Below are positions 43,724 to 52,870 of a stretch of DNA of 64,000 nt, one piece after another. Position 1 is the first letter of the stretch, and the number at the start of each line of letters is the position of its first letter. The notes under the pieces were generated by a model, which had not been told where the DNA came from, did not search any database, and saw only the letters and a program-made list of their open reading frames with translations. Origin of the DNA: Paenibacillus pabuli (GTDB lineage: Bacteria; Bacillota; Bacilli; Paenibacillales; Paenibacillaceae); NCBI RefSeq assembly GCF_023101145.1, contig NZ_CP073714.1:6200001-6264000 (forward strand), given 5' to 3'. The position numbers and the translations under genes were made by a program.

Positions 43724-44671
43724 TCACCTCGTCAGGCTGCGAACACGCTGCAGATCGGAATGTCCTCCGCGTGGGCCAAGCGTATCAGTAATCCACCTGA
43801 TGGCTGTCAGATGATCATTCCATACCACTTGACTGAGCGGGTCAGGTCCGCTTCGTTTCTTGACTCGAACTGCGTTCATTTTGCCTACTGGCACATGATG
43901 AACGGCACGCACCTTTAACCCGCTGGTAACCGCCCTTGCATGTGCCAACGGTGGAATCTCCAGTGCGTCCGTACCAATCACTTCAAGTGCCCTGCGACTT
44001 AATGCATGCGGAATGGCTGTCATGGAAGCGCCTTGCAGATCAGGTCTGGCGAGCATGCTGTTCAGCGCATGTTTGGCCTCTACCACAGGGTGAACAGGGA
44101 TACGTGCCACCGGTCCGTTATAATCATTAAGCGCCACATCCGTCCCATCCAGAATCGCTCGCACATAAGGTGCGAGATGTTCTGCCGGAATTGGAATGTC
44201 TGCATCCGTGAACAACAGCACCCTGCCACGAGCTGCCGCTGCACCGATTCTTCTGCCTCCATCATGTCCCAAAGCTTCGGTATAACGAAGCACCTGTGCC
44301 CCCGCCCGTTTTGCCGCTGCTGCCGTCCCATCCGTGGAACCATTCACAATAACAAGCACTTCAGCATCACGGCATATCCGCAGTGCCTGACGGACGACTG
44401 CACCGATGGTTCGCTCTTCATTCATGGCAGGTATAATGACCGAAAGCAGTGGGTTATGCGAGTCCGTCGAACCTTGTGCGAGTGTCTCTCTCATCGCATG
44501 CTCAGCTTCGAATGCTGGCAATTCCCTTTGCTCCACGGGTGGAATCACGTACTTGTAGGCCTTTGTACCCTTTTTGTAAGCAGATTTCAAACGACGCTTC
44601 TTTAATTGCGCTTTTCTTTGTACCAGCTTCGATTTGGCTGCAACAAAAGCTGTATTGCCGCGTTTTTGCAA
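43724..44671 (-). CDS. Glycosyltransferase (GT2) with basic N-terminus, first gene of the glycan run
   Basis: A 315-residue protein with a basic first 45 residues and a Tyr/Lys stretch (SAYKKGTKAYKYVIPP). The GT2 core is LLSVIIPAMNEERTIGAVVR, VLVIVNGSTDGTAAAAKRAG and VLLFTDADIPIPAEHLAPYV. It shares GHDGGR-, ALSRR- and WNDHLTAI-type motifs with the next gene, marking paralogy. A start codon is not obvious: TTG 44671 lies seven bases after GGAGGT, and GTG 44674 is an alternative. The gene begins the coupled series that continues to 41042. Confidence 0.8.
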   Translation of the reverse strand: MQKRGNTAFVAAKSKLVQRKAQLKKRRLKSAYKKGTKAYKYVIPPVEQRELPAFEAEHAMRETLAQGSTDSHNPLLSVIIPAMNEERTIGAVVRQALRICRDAEVLVIVNGSTDGTAAAAKRAGAQVLRYTEALGHDGGRRIGAAAARGRVLLFTDADIPIPAEHLAPYVRAILDGTDVALNDYNGPVARIPVHPVVEAKHALNSMLARPDLQGASMTAIPHALSRRALEVIGTDALEIPPLAHARAVTSGLKVRAVHHVPVGKMNAVRVKKRSGPDPLSQVVWNDHLTAIRWITDTLGPRGGHSDLQRVRSLTR

Positions 44672-45439
44672 CACAGTCACCTCCCGGGTGTACATCATCG
44701 CCATGCAAAGGGAGTACACGTTATTCTATGTATTCATGGAGCAGTGGAAACGGCGTATGTCCTTGAACCGTGCAGGTTCTGTCTGCCACCAGGCTCAGTC
44801 AATCCATTTATTCAGACAAAATTCGTCAACATTTGTGAAATCTGCTATGACTCCCCTACTTCAGACACAATTTCAAAAGAAATTTAAAATTGCATCTTTT
44901 CCAAACTTTTACATTGTGATAATATACGTTGCAAGCAGAGTGAATTGACAAAAAAATCCTAATGATGAACGTATGTTCCTTATCAATCTTTTTTTATTTC
45001 AGTTAATTGACCTTAGGTCGATTATGGATGCAGGCTGATGCAAAGTAGACTTTATTTGCTTTGTTGCATGTACCTTGAGAGGAGTGATGCCGTTCAATAT
45101 GTAACTCAGGTTTTATTATGTGAACCCGGAACGAACACCCCGGCTCCGTAAGAACATCTTCTGCTTCGCAAGTGGACAAGACCCCTGGCTTCTGAAAGAG
45201 GAACCACAATGAACGATTAAGCCTCATGGCTGAATTGGATAAACGGTACTCCTTTGACACGCCCAACCACAGGCTTACAGGCTCTGCCGAATTTGTTCTT
45301 TATCGTTTCTTTGTCATATTCCACGTTTCAGATTCAGCCCCACACTCCGCGCTGCCCAAGTTGCAGACGGAACTCCAACCGAGATTGGCATAATCATGTG
45401 TTTTCCAAAAAAATCATATTGAGAATGGGAGAGTTTACT
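44672..45439. other. Divergent intergenic region between glycan genes and protease
   Basis: About 770 bases without a supported gene. It should contain the promoter of the glycosyltransferase series on the minus strand and the protease promoter on the plus strand. A TTGACA at 44945-44950 is a possible plus-strand -35 box, but its -10 partner is poor. An in-frame upward extension of the protease frame to 45254 lacks a ribosome site and secretory features. Confidence 0.4.
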
Positions 45440-47005
45440 ATGAAATTTGCTAAAGTTATGCCAACAATTCTTGGAGGAGCTCTTTTGCTCGCTTCCGTAT
45501 CTTCTGCTGCTGCAGCTCCATTGTCTGACCAGTCCATTCCATTGCAAGCCCCTTACGCCTCTGAGGAGGGAATCCAGTTGAACAGTGGCTCTGACGAAAC
45601 GATCTTCAATTTCCTTGGACAACAGGAACAATTCCTGAATTCCGACGTGAAATCCCAACTCAAAATTATTAAAAGAACTACCGACACCTCTGGTGTACGA
45701 CACTTCCGACTGAAACAATACATTAAGGGAATTCCAGTCTACGGTGCCGAGCAAACGATCCACTTAGACAAAACTGGCCAAGTTTCATCTGCACTTGGAG
45801 ATCTCCCACCAGTTGAAGAACAAGCCATCCCTAATGACGGCGTCGCCGAAATCAGTGCAGAAGATGCGATCAAAATTGCATCGGACGAAGCCATTTCCCG
45901 CGTTGGAGAGCTTGGCGAACCACAGAAAACCCCTGAAGCCGAGTTGAATATTTACCACAATGAAGAGGACAACCAAACCTACCTTGTTTACATTACCGAA
46001 GTCAATGTGCTTGAACCAGCTCCATTGCGCACCAAATATTTCGTGAATGCCGTTGACGGCAGTATCGTATCTCAATATGACATCATCAACTTCGCAACAG
46101 GAACAGGTACAGGTGTACTTGGTGATACCAAAACCCTTACAACCACTCAATCCGGCACTACCTTCCAACTGAAAGATACTACTCGCGGCAAAGGGATCGA
46201 AACCTACACCGCAAGCAATCGATCCACCATTCCAGGTGCTCTCCTGACGGATTCCGACAATGTATGGACCGATCGTGCCGGAGTAGATGCCCATGCCTAT
46301 GCTGCTGCCACGTATGATTTCTACAAAAACAAATTCAACCGTAACGGTCTGGACGGCAACGGTTTGCTGATCAAATCCACGGTACATTATGGCTCCAACT
46401 ACAATAACGCGTTCTGGAACGGGGTACAGATTGTATTTGGGGACGGAGACGGTACAACCTTCACTTCCCTGTCCGGTGATCTTGACGTCGTTGGTCACGA
46501 ATTGACTCACGGTGTCATTGAAAACACAGCCAACCTGGAATATCGCAATGAACCGGGCGCATTGAACGAAGCCTTCGCGGATATCTTCGGCAACACCATC
46601 CAAAGCAAAAACTGGTTGATCGGTGATGACATTTATACACCTAACATTCCAGGCGATGCACTGCGCTCCCTATCCAACCCTACCTTGTATGGACAACCTG
46701 ACAAATACAGTGACCGTTATACTGGAACAGCAGACAACGGCGGCGTTCATACTAACAGCGGCATCATCAACAAAGCGTACTATCTTGCCGTTCAAGGCGG
46801 CACGCATAACGGTGTGACTGTAACTGGCATCGGGCGCGATAAAGCCATTCAAATCTTCTACAGCACACTCGTGAACTATCTGACGCCAACATCCAAATTT
46901 GCCGCGGCAAAAACAGCCACCATCCAGGCAGCCAAAGATCTGTACGGTGCAACTTCTGCTGAGGTTACTGCGATTACCAAAGCTTATCAAGCTGTAGGAC
47001 TGTAA
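45440..47005 (+). CDS. Secreted thermolysin-like neutral metalloprotease (M4)
   Basis: A 521-residue secreted protease precursor. A signal peptide (KVMPTILGGALLLASVSSAA) is followed by an FTP/PepSY propeptide and the M4 domain. The zinc site is VVGHELTHGVIENTA (His residues near 353-357) with the third ligand in GALNEAFADIFGN. The C-terminal part has GGVHTNSGIINKAYYLA, with the catalytic-site His. It cleaves proteins outside the cell. ATG 45440 has GGGAGAG six bases before. The gene ends with a good terminator. Regulation is not visible. Confidence 0.93.
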   Translation: MKFAKVMPTILGGALLLASVSSAAAAPLSDQSIPLQAPYASEEGIQLNSGSDETIFNFLGQQEQFLNSDVKSQLKIIKRTTDTSGVRHFRLKQYIKGIPVYGAEQTIHLDKTGQVSSALGDLPPVEEQAIPNDGVAEISAEDAIKIASDEAISRVGELGEPQKTPEAELNIYHNEEDNQTYLVYITEVNVLEPAPLRTKYFVNAVDGSIVSQYDIINFATGTGTGVLGDTKTLTTTQSGTTFQLKDTTRGKGIETYTASNRSTIPGALLTDSDNVWTDRAGVDAHAYAAATYDFYKNKFNRNGLDGNGLLIKSTVHYGSNYNNAFWNGVQIVFGDGDGTTFTSLSGDLDVVGHELTHGVIENTANLEYRNEPGALNEAFADIFGNTIQSKNWLIGDDIYTPNIPGDALRSLSNPTLYGQPDKYSDRYTGTADNGGVHTNSGIINKAYYLAVQGGTHNGVTVTGIGRDKAIQIFYSTLVNYLTPTSKFAAAKTATIQAAKDLYGATSAEVTAITKAYQAVGL

Positions 47006-47084
47006 GAATCCATTAGTTGTTGAACTCATATTCAATCGTTCAGGCACCCCTCATCGTCCGAACGGAGCAAGCTTATATATGAAA

Positions 47085-47120
47085 AAAGCGGTGTCCCGGA
47101 CATATCCGGGAACCGCTTTT
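47085..47120. terminator. Terminator between the protease and the giant repeat gene
   Basis: AAAAGCGGT pairs with ACCGCTTTT across 47086-47120, with an inner TCCCGGA/TCCGGGA stem. A runs and T runs lie on both sides, so it probably ends both convergent transcripts. Confidence 0.85.
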
Positions 47121-47200
47121 GTCTATTTAACATGGGAAATTATTCGCCTACAGTTATCTTGAATCTTCAATGTTGAATGAAAAGACATCATTTCGCACGC

Positions 47201-50200
47201 TTACGCGGAAGGACCAGCAGCAATCCATGACAACAATCCGTAAGTGTGTGTGGAGCCCTCAGTACGTGACACTTCCAGTACAGCTTCATCTTCACTCTGG
47301 GAGAGGAGCGACACCTGAAATCCCCGATCATTACACATGGCGACAATCACATAATGCTCTGATATAAACGACTCTTCAAAGGCTACCATTACCTCCACGC
47401 TCTGTTCATTCTCAGGCAATAGAAAGGCCTCCATACCGAACTGCTGCACAACAGGCTGTCGGCCGACACTCCGTACGGGTTGGAATGACAGGTGTTCAGG
47501 ACCCACAGCTCCATGCTGCAGCTGGCTGCTTCCAACAACTCCATCACTCAAATGCTCCTGTTTAACTGCTTGCTCACTCAGCGTGAACTCCTTAATTCCA
47601 CCGATCTCATGTGAAAATTCAGACTGTGGTTGCGGTAGCTGTGGCTGGACCGTGCCAGCTGACGTCAATGAATCTCCAAGCTGGTTAGCTTGCGATGGAA
47701 GCTCTTGTTGTTGCCCCAGCTCCTGACCCGACGTCTGGATAAACTGCGTTTCCTTCAGATCGACACTTGAGGGTTCCACGACAATTGCCGGTTGTGATGG
47801 TGGTTCAGCCTCACTTCCTGCTTGAAGCAATGCCTCTTGTTTTTTAATCGCTGCCAGTTGTTCGAGCGTTTCTCCACTGAACTGACGAATCGCATTCCAT
47901 ATCTCTTCGCTCAAATGGGCCGGACCTACAATTCCCGCATTCAAGTGATTGGAGGTAATGCTTTGTTCACTCAGTTTGCTGCCGGTTACACTGCCGTCGG
48001 CCAATTTGGTACTTGTGACGGATCCATTCTGCAGATGGATTCCGCTCACGGCTTCCTCTTCCAAATGAGTTGTGCGAATACTGCGTTCCTGAATATGATC
48101 AGCAAGGATCGTTCCTTCCTGAATATGCCGAGATTCCACACTTTTATCTGCCAGGTGGATCGCCGATACCGATCCTTCAAGCAACTTGCTGCCATTTACA
48201 CTGCCGTCGGCCAGTTTGGCACTTGTTATGGAACCATTGTGCAGATGAATAGCACTGACCGATTCCGCTTTGAGGTGGGAAATCCCAATACTGCGCTCTT
48301 GAATATGGTCAGCTTGGATGGCTCTCTCTTGGATATGGCGGGATTGTATACTTCCATTTGAGATATGGACATCTGACACCGTATCTTCAAGCAATTTGCT
48401 GCCGCTCACGCTGCCATCAGCCAATTTGGCACTTGTTACAGATCCATTTTGCAGATGTACCGCACTGACCGATTCCTCTTCCAGATGGGACGTGCCAATA
48501 CTATTCTCTTGAATATGGTCAGCAAGGATCGCTCCTTCCTGGATATGCCGGCTTTGCACACTTTCCGATGCAATATGAATTCCCGATACGGTATTTTCGA
48601 GCAATTTGCTGCCGTTTATGCTGCCATCGGCCAGTTTGGCACTTGTTACGGACCCGTTTTGCAGATGAACTGCACTTACTGCTTCCTCTTCCAGATGGAC
48701 TGTACCTATGCTGCGCTCCTCAATATGATCAGCATGAATGGCTCCTGCCTGAATATGCCCGGATTGCACACTTTCCGATGCGATATGAATCCCGGATACC
48801 GTACCTTCGAGTAGCTTGCTGCCGGTTATACTGCCGTCCGCCAGTTTGGCACTCGTTACAGATCCATTTTGCAAATGAATTGCACTTACCGACTCTTCTT
48901 CCAAATGGGCTGTGCCTATGCTGCTCTCTTGAATATGATCAGCAAGGATTGTTCCCTTCTGAATATGACGGGATTGCACACTATCGTCTGCCATATGGAT
49001 ATCCGATACCGCTCCTTCAAGCAACTTGCCCCCGGTTACACTGCCGTCGGCCAACTTGGTACTTGTTACAGATCCATTTTGCAGATGAATGGCACTTACT
49101 GCTTCCTCTTCCAAGTGATACATGCCGATGCTGTGCTCCTGAATATGGTCAGCAAGGATTGCTCCTGCCTGGATATGGCGGGATTGCACACTTTCAGATG
49201 CGATATGGATTCCCGACACCGTATCTTCGAGCAACTTGCTGCCGGTTACACTGCCGTCGGCCAGTTTGGTACTGATGACGGACCCATTTTGCAGGTGAAT
49301 GGCACTTACTGCTTCCTCTTCCAGATGGGTTGTGCCGATGCTTCGCTCCTGAATATGGTCAGCATGAATGGCGTCTGCCTGAATATGCCCGGATTGCACG
49401 CTTTCGTATGCAATATGAATCCCCGATACCGTACCTTCGAGTAACTTGCTTCCGTTTATACTGCCGTCCGCCAGTTTGGCACTCGTTACAGATCCATTTT
49501 GCAAATGAACTGCACTTACGGACTTCTCATCCAAATGAATTGAGCCAATACTGCACTCTTGAATATGATCAGAAATGATTGCTCCTTCTTGGATATGACG
49601 GGTTTGCACACTTTCGTTGGCAATGTGGGTAGCCGATACTGCCCCTGCGGCTAATTTGCTGCCATCAACACTACCACTCGCCAGTTTGGAGCGTGTTACA
49701 GATTCATCCTGCAAAATAATTGTACTTACCGCTTCTTCTTCCAGATGAGACGTTCCGATGCTGCGTTCATGGATATGATGAGGAAGAATTTCACCATCTT
49801 GAATATGACGGGAATGTACAGCTCCTTGCTGCAGGTGAACAGCACTTGTCGACTCTGCCTGAAGATGCAAACCACTGATTAAACCTGGCTGAAGATGAGC
49901 CGCTGTAATAGATAAAGGTGCCAGATGATCTGTTCCCACAGATCCAGGTGCCAAGTGATGTGATGTGACCACCTGTTCAGCAATATGCTCCTCATGAATG
50001 ATGTCTGCCTTCAGATGCTGTGAGCTCACTATTTGAGTTCCCAAATGTTCAGATTTCACGCTGCCTTCAGCCAGATGGACGGATTGTACTGCGGATGGCT
50101 GCAAGTGCTCACTACTTACAGCAGCCTGTTGCAGTTCTGTCCCAGATACCGAGTCTGCTGTCAAATGGTTCGCACTTACAGACCGGTGCCGAAGTTTGTT

Positions 50201-52438
50201 GCCTGTAATACTGCCATCAGCAAATAATTCCGGTGAGCGTATTTCTTCCGACAAATGTTCCAGGGAAACGGCATGCTGCTTCAAGTGATACCCGCGAATC
50301 GTTCCTGCTGGAATATGTTTGGCGTTAATACTTTCCGCCATAATTTTGGAAGAAGTCACGCTCCCGTCTGCCAGTTTAGCTGAAGTAACTGCAAAATCCG
50401 CCAGCTTATCTGTGGCAACACTCTCAGGTGAGAGCTTTGGGGAGGTAACCGCATGATCTGTTAGATGAGGCGGAAAAATGGACCCGCCAGCCAACTGGGC
50501 TGAAGTTATACTACCAGGAGCCAATTTGTCTGTTGTGACTGCCGCCCGTGCGATAGCATCCGTTTCAACACTACCTGGTTGAAGATGAGGTGCTCCTACG
50601 GCATGTTCTGTCAGGTGATCTGATTTCACTGCATAAGGTCTCAGGGCCTCGGAACCCACACTCCCTGGAGCCAGATGTGTACCTGTGACTCCACCGTTCG
50701 CAAGATGCGAGGATATGACACTTCCCGGGGCAAGCACTCTGCTGCTCACCGATGCCGTTCCAAGCTTTTCTGTTGTCACACTTCCATCCGCGATCTTAAC
50801 AGCTGTAACGGCAGCATCCTGCAATTCATACGTACCTACGGCCGACTCTGCAAGATGCCGCTCAGACACCACGCCATCTGCGAGAGCATCTCCGGACACA
50901 CTTCCGGTAGACAGATGAGTTGCCTCGATGCTTCCACTTGCAATGTGAATGGAGTGAATTGCGGAATTATCGACATGTACTGGCGTGATTCCCCGATTTG
51001 CAATGTGTTCCGCACGGATGGACCCTTTGGCCAGATGTTTACCCTGTACGGCTTCATCCGCAATTTTGGAAGAAATGACGCTCTGATCAGCGATCTTGGA
51101 GGCCGTAATGGACTGCTCCAGCAATTTTGCTGTTCCAACAGACTGGTCTGCCAGTTTGCTGCTGGTTACTGCACCTTCCGTCAAATGCTCACTGTACACT
51201 TCTCCATTGCCAATCTGCTCCTTGCCAACGGCATGAGCGCGAATCTGGCTTGAACCGATTGAACCGTCCAGTAGATGTCTTCCACTTAGTGAACCTTCAG
51301 CCAAATGTCTTGTTTGTATGGATCCATCCTCAATCTGGTCACTTCCAATACTGCCACTGGATAATTGCGAACGACCAACAGCCCCTTCTGCCAGATGTGT
51401 CTGTTTAACAGCACCTGCCTGAATATGGTGAGATTCGATGGACAGTTCTTCGATTTTGCTGCCTGTGACAGCACCTTCACGAATTTTGGATGTAGTCACT
51501 GCATCATCAGCCAGTTTGGAAGTATGCACAGCTCCTCCGGTGAGATGCCTTGTATCCACGGCGCTAATCGCGATCTTATCTCCAGTTACGGCATGATTCT
51601 TGATTAATTCTTCCGTTACTAGCATGCGGCTGAGATGTCTTGTGCCGATGGAACCGTCGGCAATTTTGGCCGAATCGATTACCTGGTTGCCAAGCTTCTG
51701 AGAAGTAATGCTGCCATCTCTGATTTTCTCACCGGCAATAGAAGCATTTCTTATTTTGTGACCAGACACGGAGCCGTCAATCAGGTGCTCCTCAGAAACA
51801 GACGCTTCCGCAAGTTTCGCAGAAACAATGGCCCCGTCTGCAATGTGAATGCTGGTCACCGCATAATCCTGCAGTGCTTCACTGCCGACCGCATCCGGTT
51901 TCAGCTTGGAAGCATCCACAGAGAAAGGAGCCAGTTTGCTCTCCGTAACAGCAAAATCACTCAAGTCGTCCGTATAGATATAGTGTCCGGTATGACCTGG
52001 CATCTGGTTCTGGTTCAGAATTTGCAGCCGCTCCCTGCTTGCTGTTTCTTGCTTGTTTATACCCAGCTCTTCTTCCAGAACAAGCGGAGCCACGCTGCTG
52101 ACCTGAATCTGCTTTTCCAGGTTATCTTGCGTCTCGACAACTTTCTCGCTATCAGACTCTACGGGTTCCGGCTTGATGGCTTCGGTTTCGATCTCCAGGT
52201 CTTCCAGGTCTTCCAGCTCGTTCGTTGAAGCAGGTAGCTCAATTGATTCATATAGGAATTCTTCTGATGCCTGAATGGCCTTCGAATTCCGTTTATTTCT
52301 ATCCAAGCGTTCCCTATTCGAAGTGAAACCTGAGTCCATTGTGTCTGACCGTCGATTGGACAGATCCAGTTCCTTAAATTTGGGACTCACATGCCGCAGT
52401 TTTGGCGTAGGGACCTTCTTATTGCCTTTTTTACTCAT
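47201..52438 (-). CDS. Giant decapeptide-repeat protein with WIAG-like tail, putative spore-surface fibre
   Basis: A 1745-residue protein. A basic start (KKGNKKVPTPKLRHV) is followed by an acidic region to about 150. Residues about 155-1510 are roughly 135 decapeptides of form [DE]-G-S-V-x-S-x-[HK]-[IL]-x without a single register slip. After about residue 895 they fall into a 70-residue higher-order unit repeated some eight times. A Gln/Pro/Ser-rich linker follows, two more repeats, and a folded C-terminal domain ending LLSWIAAGPSA, like the WIAG-tail domain I recall from Paenibacillus. No signal peptide, so a spore-coat or exosporium deposition is more likely than Sec export. ATG has AAGGAG upstream. 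Confidence 0.8.
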   Translation of the reverse strand: MSKKGNKKVPTPKLRHVSPKFKELDLSNRRSDTMDSGFTSNRERLDRNKRNSKAIQASEEFLYESIELPASTNELEDLEDLEIETEAIKPEPVESDSEKVVETQDNLEKQIQVSSVAPLVLEEELGINKQETASRERLQILNQNQMPGHTGHYIYTDDLSDFAVTESKLAPFSVDASKLKPDAVGSEALQDYAVTSIHIADGAIVSAKLAEASVSEEHLIDGSVSGHKIRNASIAGEKIRDGSITSQKLGNQVIDSAKIADGSIGTRHLSRMLVTEELIKNHAVTGDKIAISAVDTRHLTGGAVHTSKLADDAVTTSKIREGAVTGSKIEELSIESHHIQAGAVKQTHLAEGAVGRSQLSSGSIGSDQIEDGSIQTRHLAEGSLSGRHLLDGSIGSSQIRAHAVGKEQIGNGEVYSEHLTEGAVTSSKLADQSVGTAKLLEQSITASKIADQSVISSKIADEAVQGKHLAKGSIRAEHIANRGITPVHVDNSAIHSIHIASGSIEATHLSTGSVSGDALADGVVSERHLAESAVGTYELQDAAVTAVKIADGSVTTEKLGTASVSSRVLAPGSVISSHLANGGVTGTHLAPGSVGSEALRPYAVKSDHLTEHAVGAPHLQPGSVETDAIARAAVTTDKLAPGSITSAQLAGGSIFPPHLTDHAVTSPKLSPESVATDKLADFAVTSAKLADGSVTSSKIMAESINAKHIPAGTIRGYHLKQHAVSLEHLSEEIRSPELFADGSITGNKLRHRSVSANHLTADSVSGTELQQAAVSSEHLQPSAVQSVHLAEGSVKSEHLGTQIVSSQHLKADIIHEEHIAEQVVTSHHLAPGSVGTDHLAPLSITAAHLQPGLISGLHLQAESTSAVHLQQGAVHSRHIQDGEILPHHIHERSIGTSHLEEEAVSTIILQDESVTRSKLASGSVDGSKLAAGAVSATHIANESVQTRHIQEGAIISDHIQECSIGSIHLDEKSVSAVHLQNGSVTSAKLADGSINGSKLLEGTVSGIHIAYESVQSGHIQADAIHADHIQERSIGTTHLEEEAVSAIHLQNGSVISTKLADGSVTGSKLLEDTVSGIHIASESVQSRHIQAGAILADHIQEHSIGMYHLEEEAVSAIHLQNGSVTSTKLADGSVTGGKLLEGAVSDIHMADDSVQSRHIQKGTILADHIQESSIGTAHLEEESVSAIHLQNGSVTSAKLADGSITGSKLLEGTVSGIHIASESVQSGHIQAGAIHADHIEERSIGTVHLEEEAVSAVHLQNGSVTSAKLADGSINGSKLLENTVSGIHIASESVQSRHIQEGAILADHIQENSIGTSHLEEESVSAVHLQNGSVTSAKLADGSVSGSKLLEDTVSDVHISNGSIQSRHIQERAIQADHIQERSIGISHLKAESVSAIHLHNGSITSAKLADGSVNGSKLLEGSVSAIHLADKSVESRHIQEGTILADHIQERSIRTTHLEEEAVSGIHLQNGSVTSTKLADGSVTGSKLSEQSITSNHLNAGIVGPAHLSEEIWNAIRQFSGETLEQLAAIKKQEALLQAGSEAEPPSQPAIVVEPSSVDLKETQFIQTSGQELGQQQELPSQANQLGDSLTSAGTVQPQLPQPQSEFSHEIGGIKEFTLSEQAVKQEHLSDGVVGSSQLQHGAVGPEHLSFQPVRSVGRQPVVQQFGMEAFLLPENEQSVEVMVAFEESFISEHYVIVAMCNDRGFQVSLLSQSEDEAVLEVSRTEGSTHTYGLLSWIAAGPSA
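47971..49741 (-). repeat. Tandem 210-bp repeats within the giant gene
   Basis: About 8.4 copies of a 210-bp unit encode seven consecutive decapeptides. Each unit carries, in order, decades ending in HLQ, KLA, KLL, HIA, HIQ, HIQ and HLE. Copies differ by scattered substitutions, many at third codon positions, showing age and selection on the protein. Long arrays like this can change copy number by recombination. Confidence 0.85.
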
Positions 52439-52870
52439 GCAGCTAGCTCCTTCCTCTAACGTTCGTCTCCGGCATCATATGCTTCGATATAGGCATCTGC
52501 CACTTCAAATCACGACTTTTGCCAATAACATTGGATGAGTGTAGGAGTCAACATACGAGTGATTGACTTGTCCCTGGCGAAATAGGCTGTGCACGGCTTT
52601 AGATGAAAGGCGGCTGTCCACGCCCCTGATCCAGCAATGTCATACGATAATCTATAAGCATTTGTATAAATCCGTAAAATGACTTCCCATCCGCACAGCG
52701 ACCCACCTTTACCTGGATTGCATGGAAGCGGAAGGCTAACAAGTACATGTCGATGCATATCGAAGCATCATGATTCCGGTCTGCGTTATCGTGATGTCCA
52801 TCTATGTGGTGACAGGCCGGCATGCCATGAGACGATCCAGGATCGTGATAACATTGAAGGAGGAACGGTC
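52439..52870. other. Divergent intergenic region, giant repeat gene and YheC/D gene
   Basis: About 430 bases with no convincing gene. It should contain both promoters. On the minus strand CATATGAT at 52483-52476 resembles the -10 element of sporulation sigma K (CATAnnnT), about 38 bases before the giant gene's start, but no clear -35 element was found. Nothing else was recognised. Confidence 0.35.

Noticed and set aside
45254..45439. Upstream extension of the protease frame to 45254
   Set aside because: The signal peptide and ribosome site place the start at 45440.
47822..49578. Several plus-strand open frames with Cys/Tyr-rich repeats
   Set aside because: They are shadows of the 210-bp repeats of the giant gene; repetition comes from the coding strand.
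47971..49741. Possible CRISPR array from regular repeats
   Set aside because: Unit is 210 bp, coding throughout, with no conserved repeat and unique spacer pattern.
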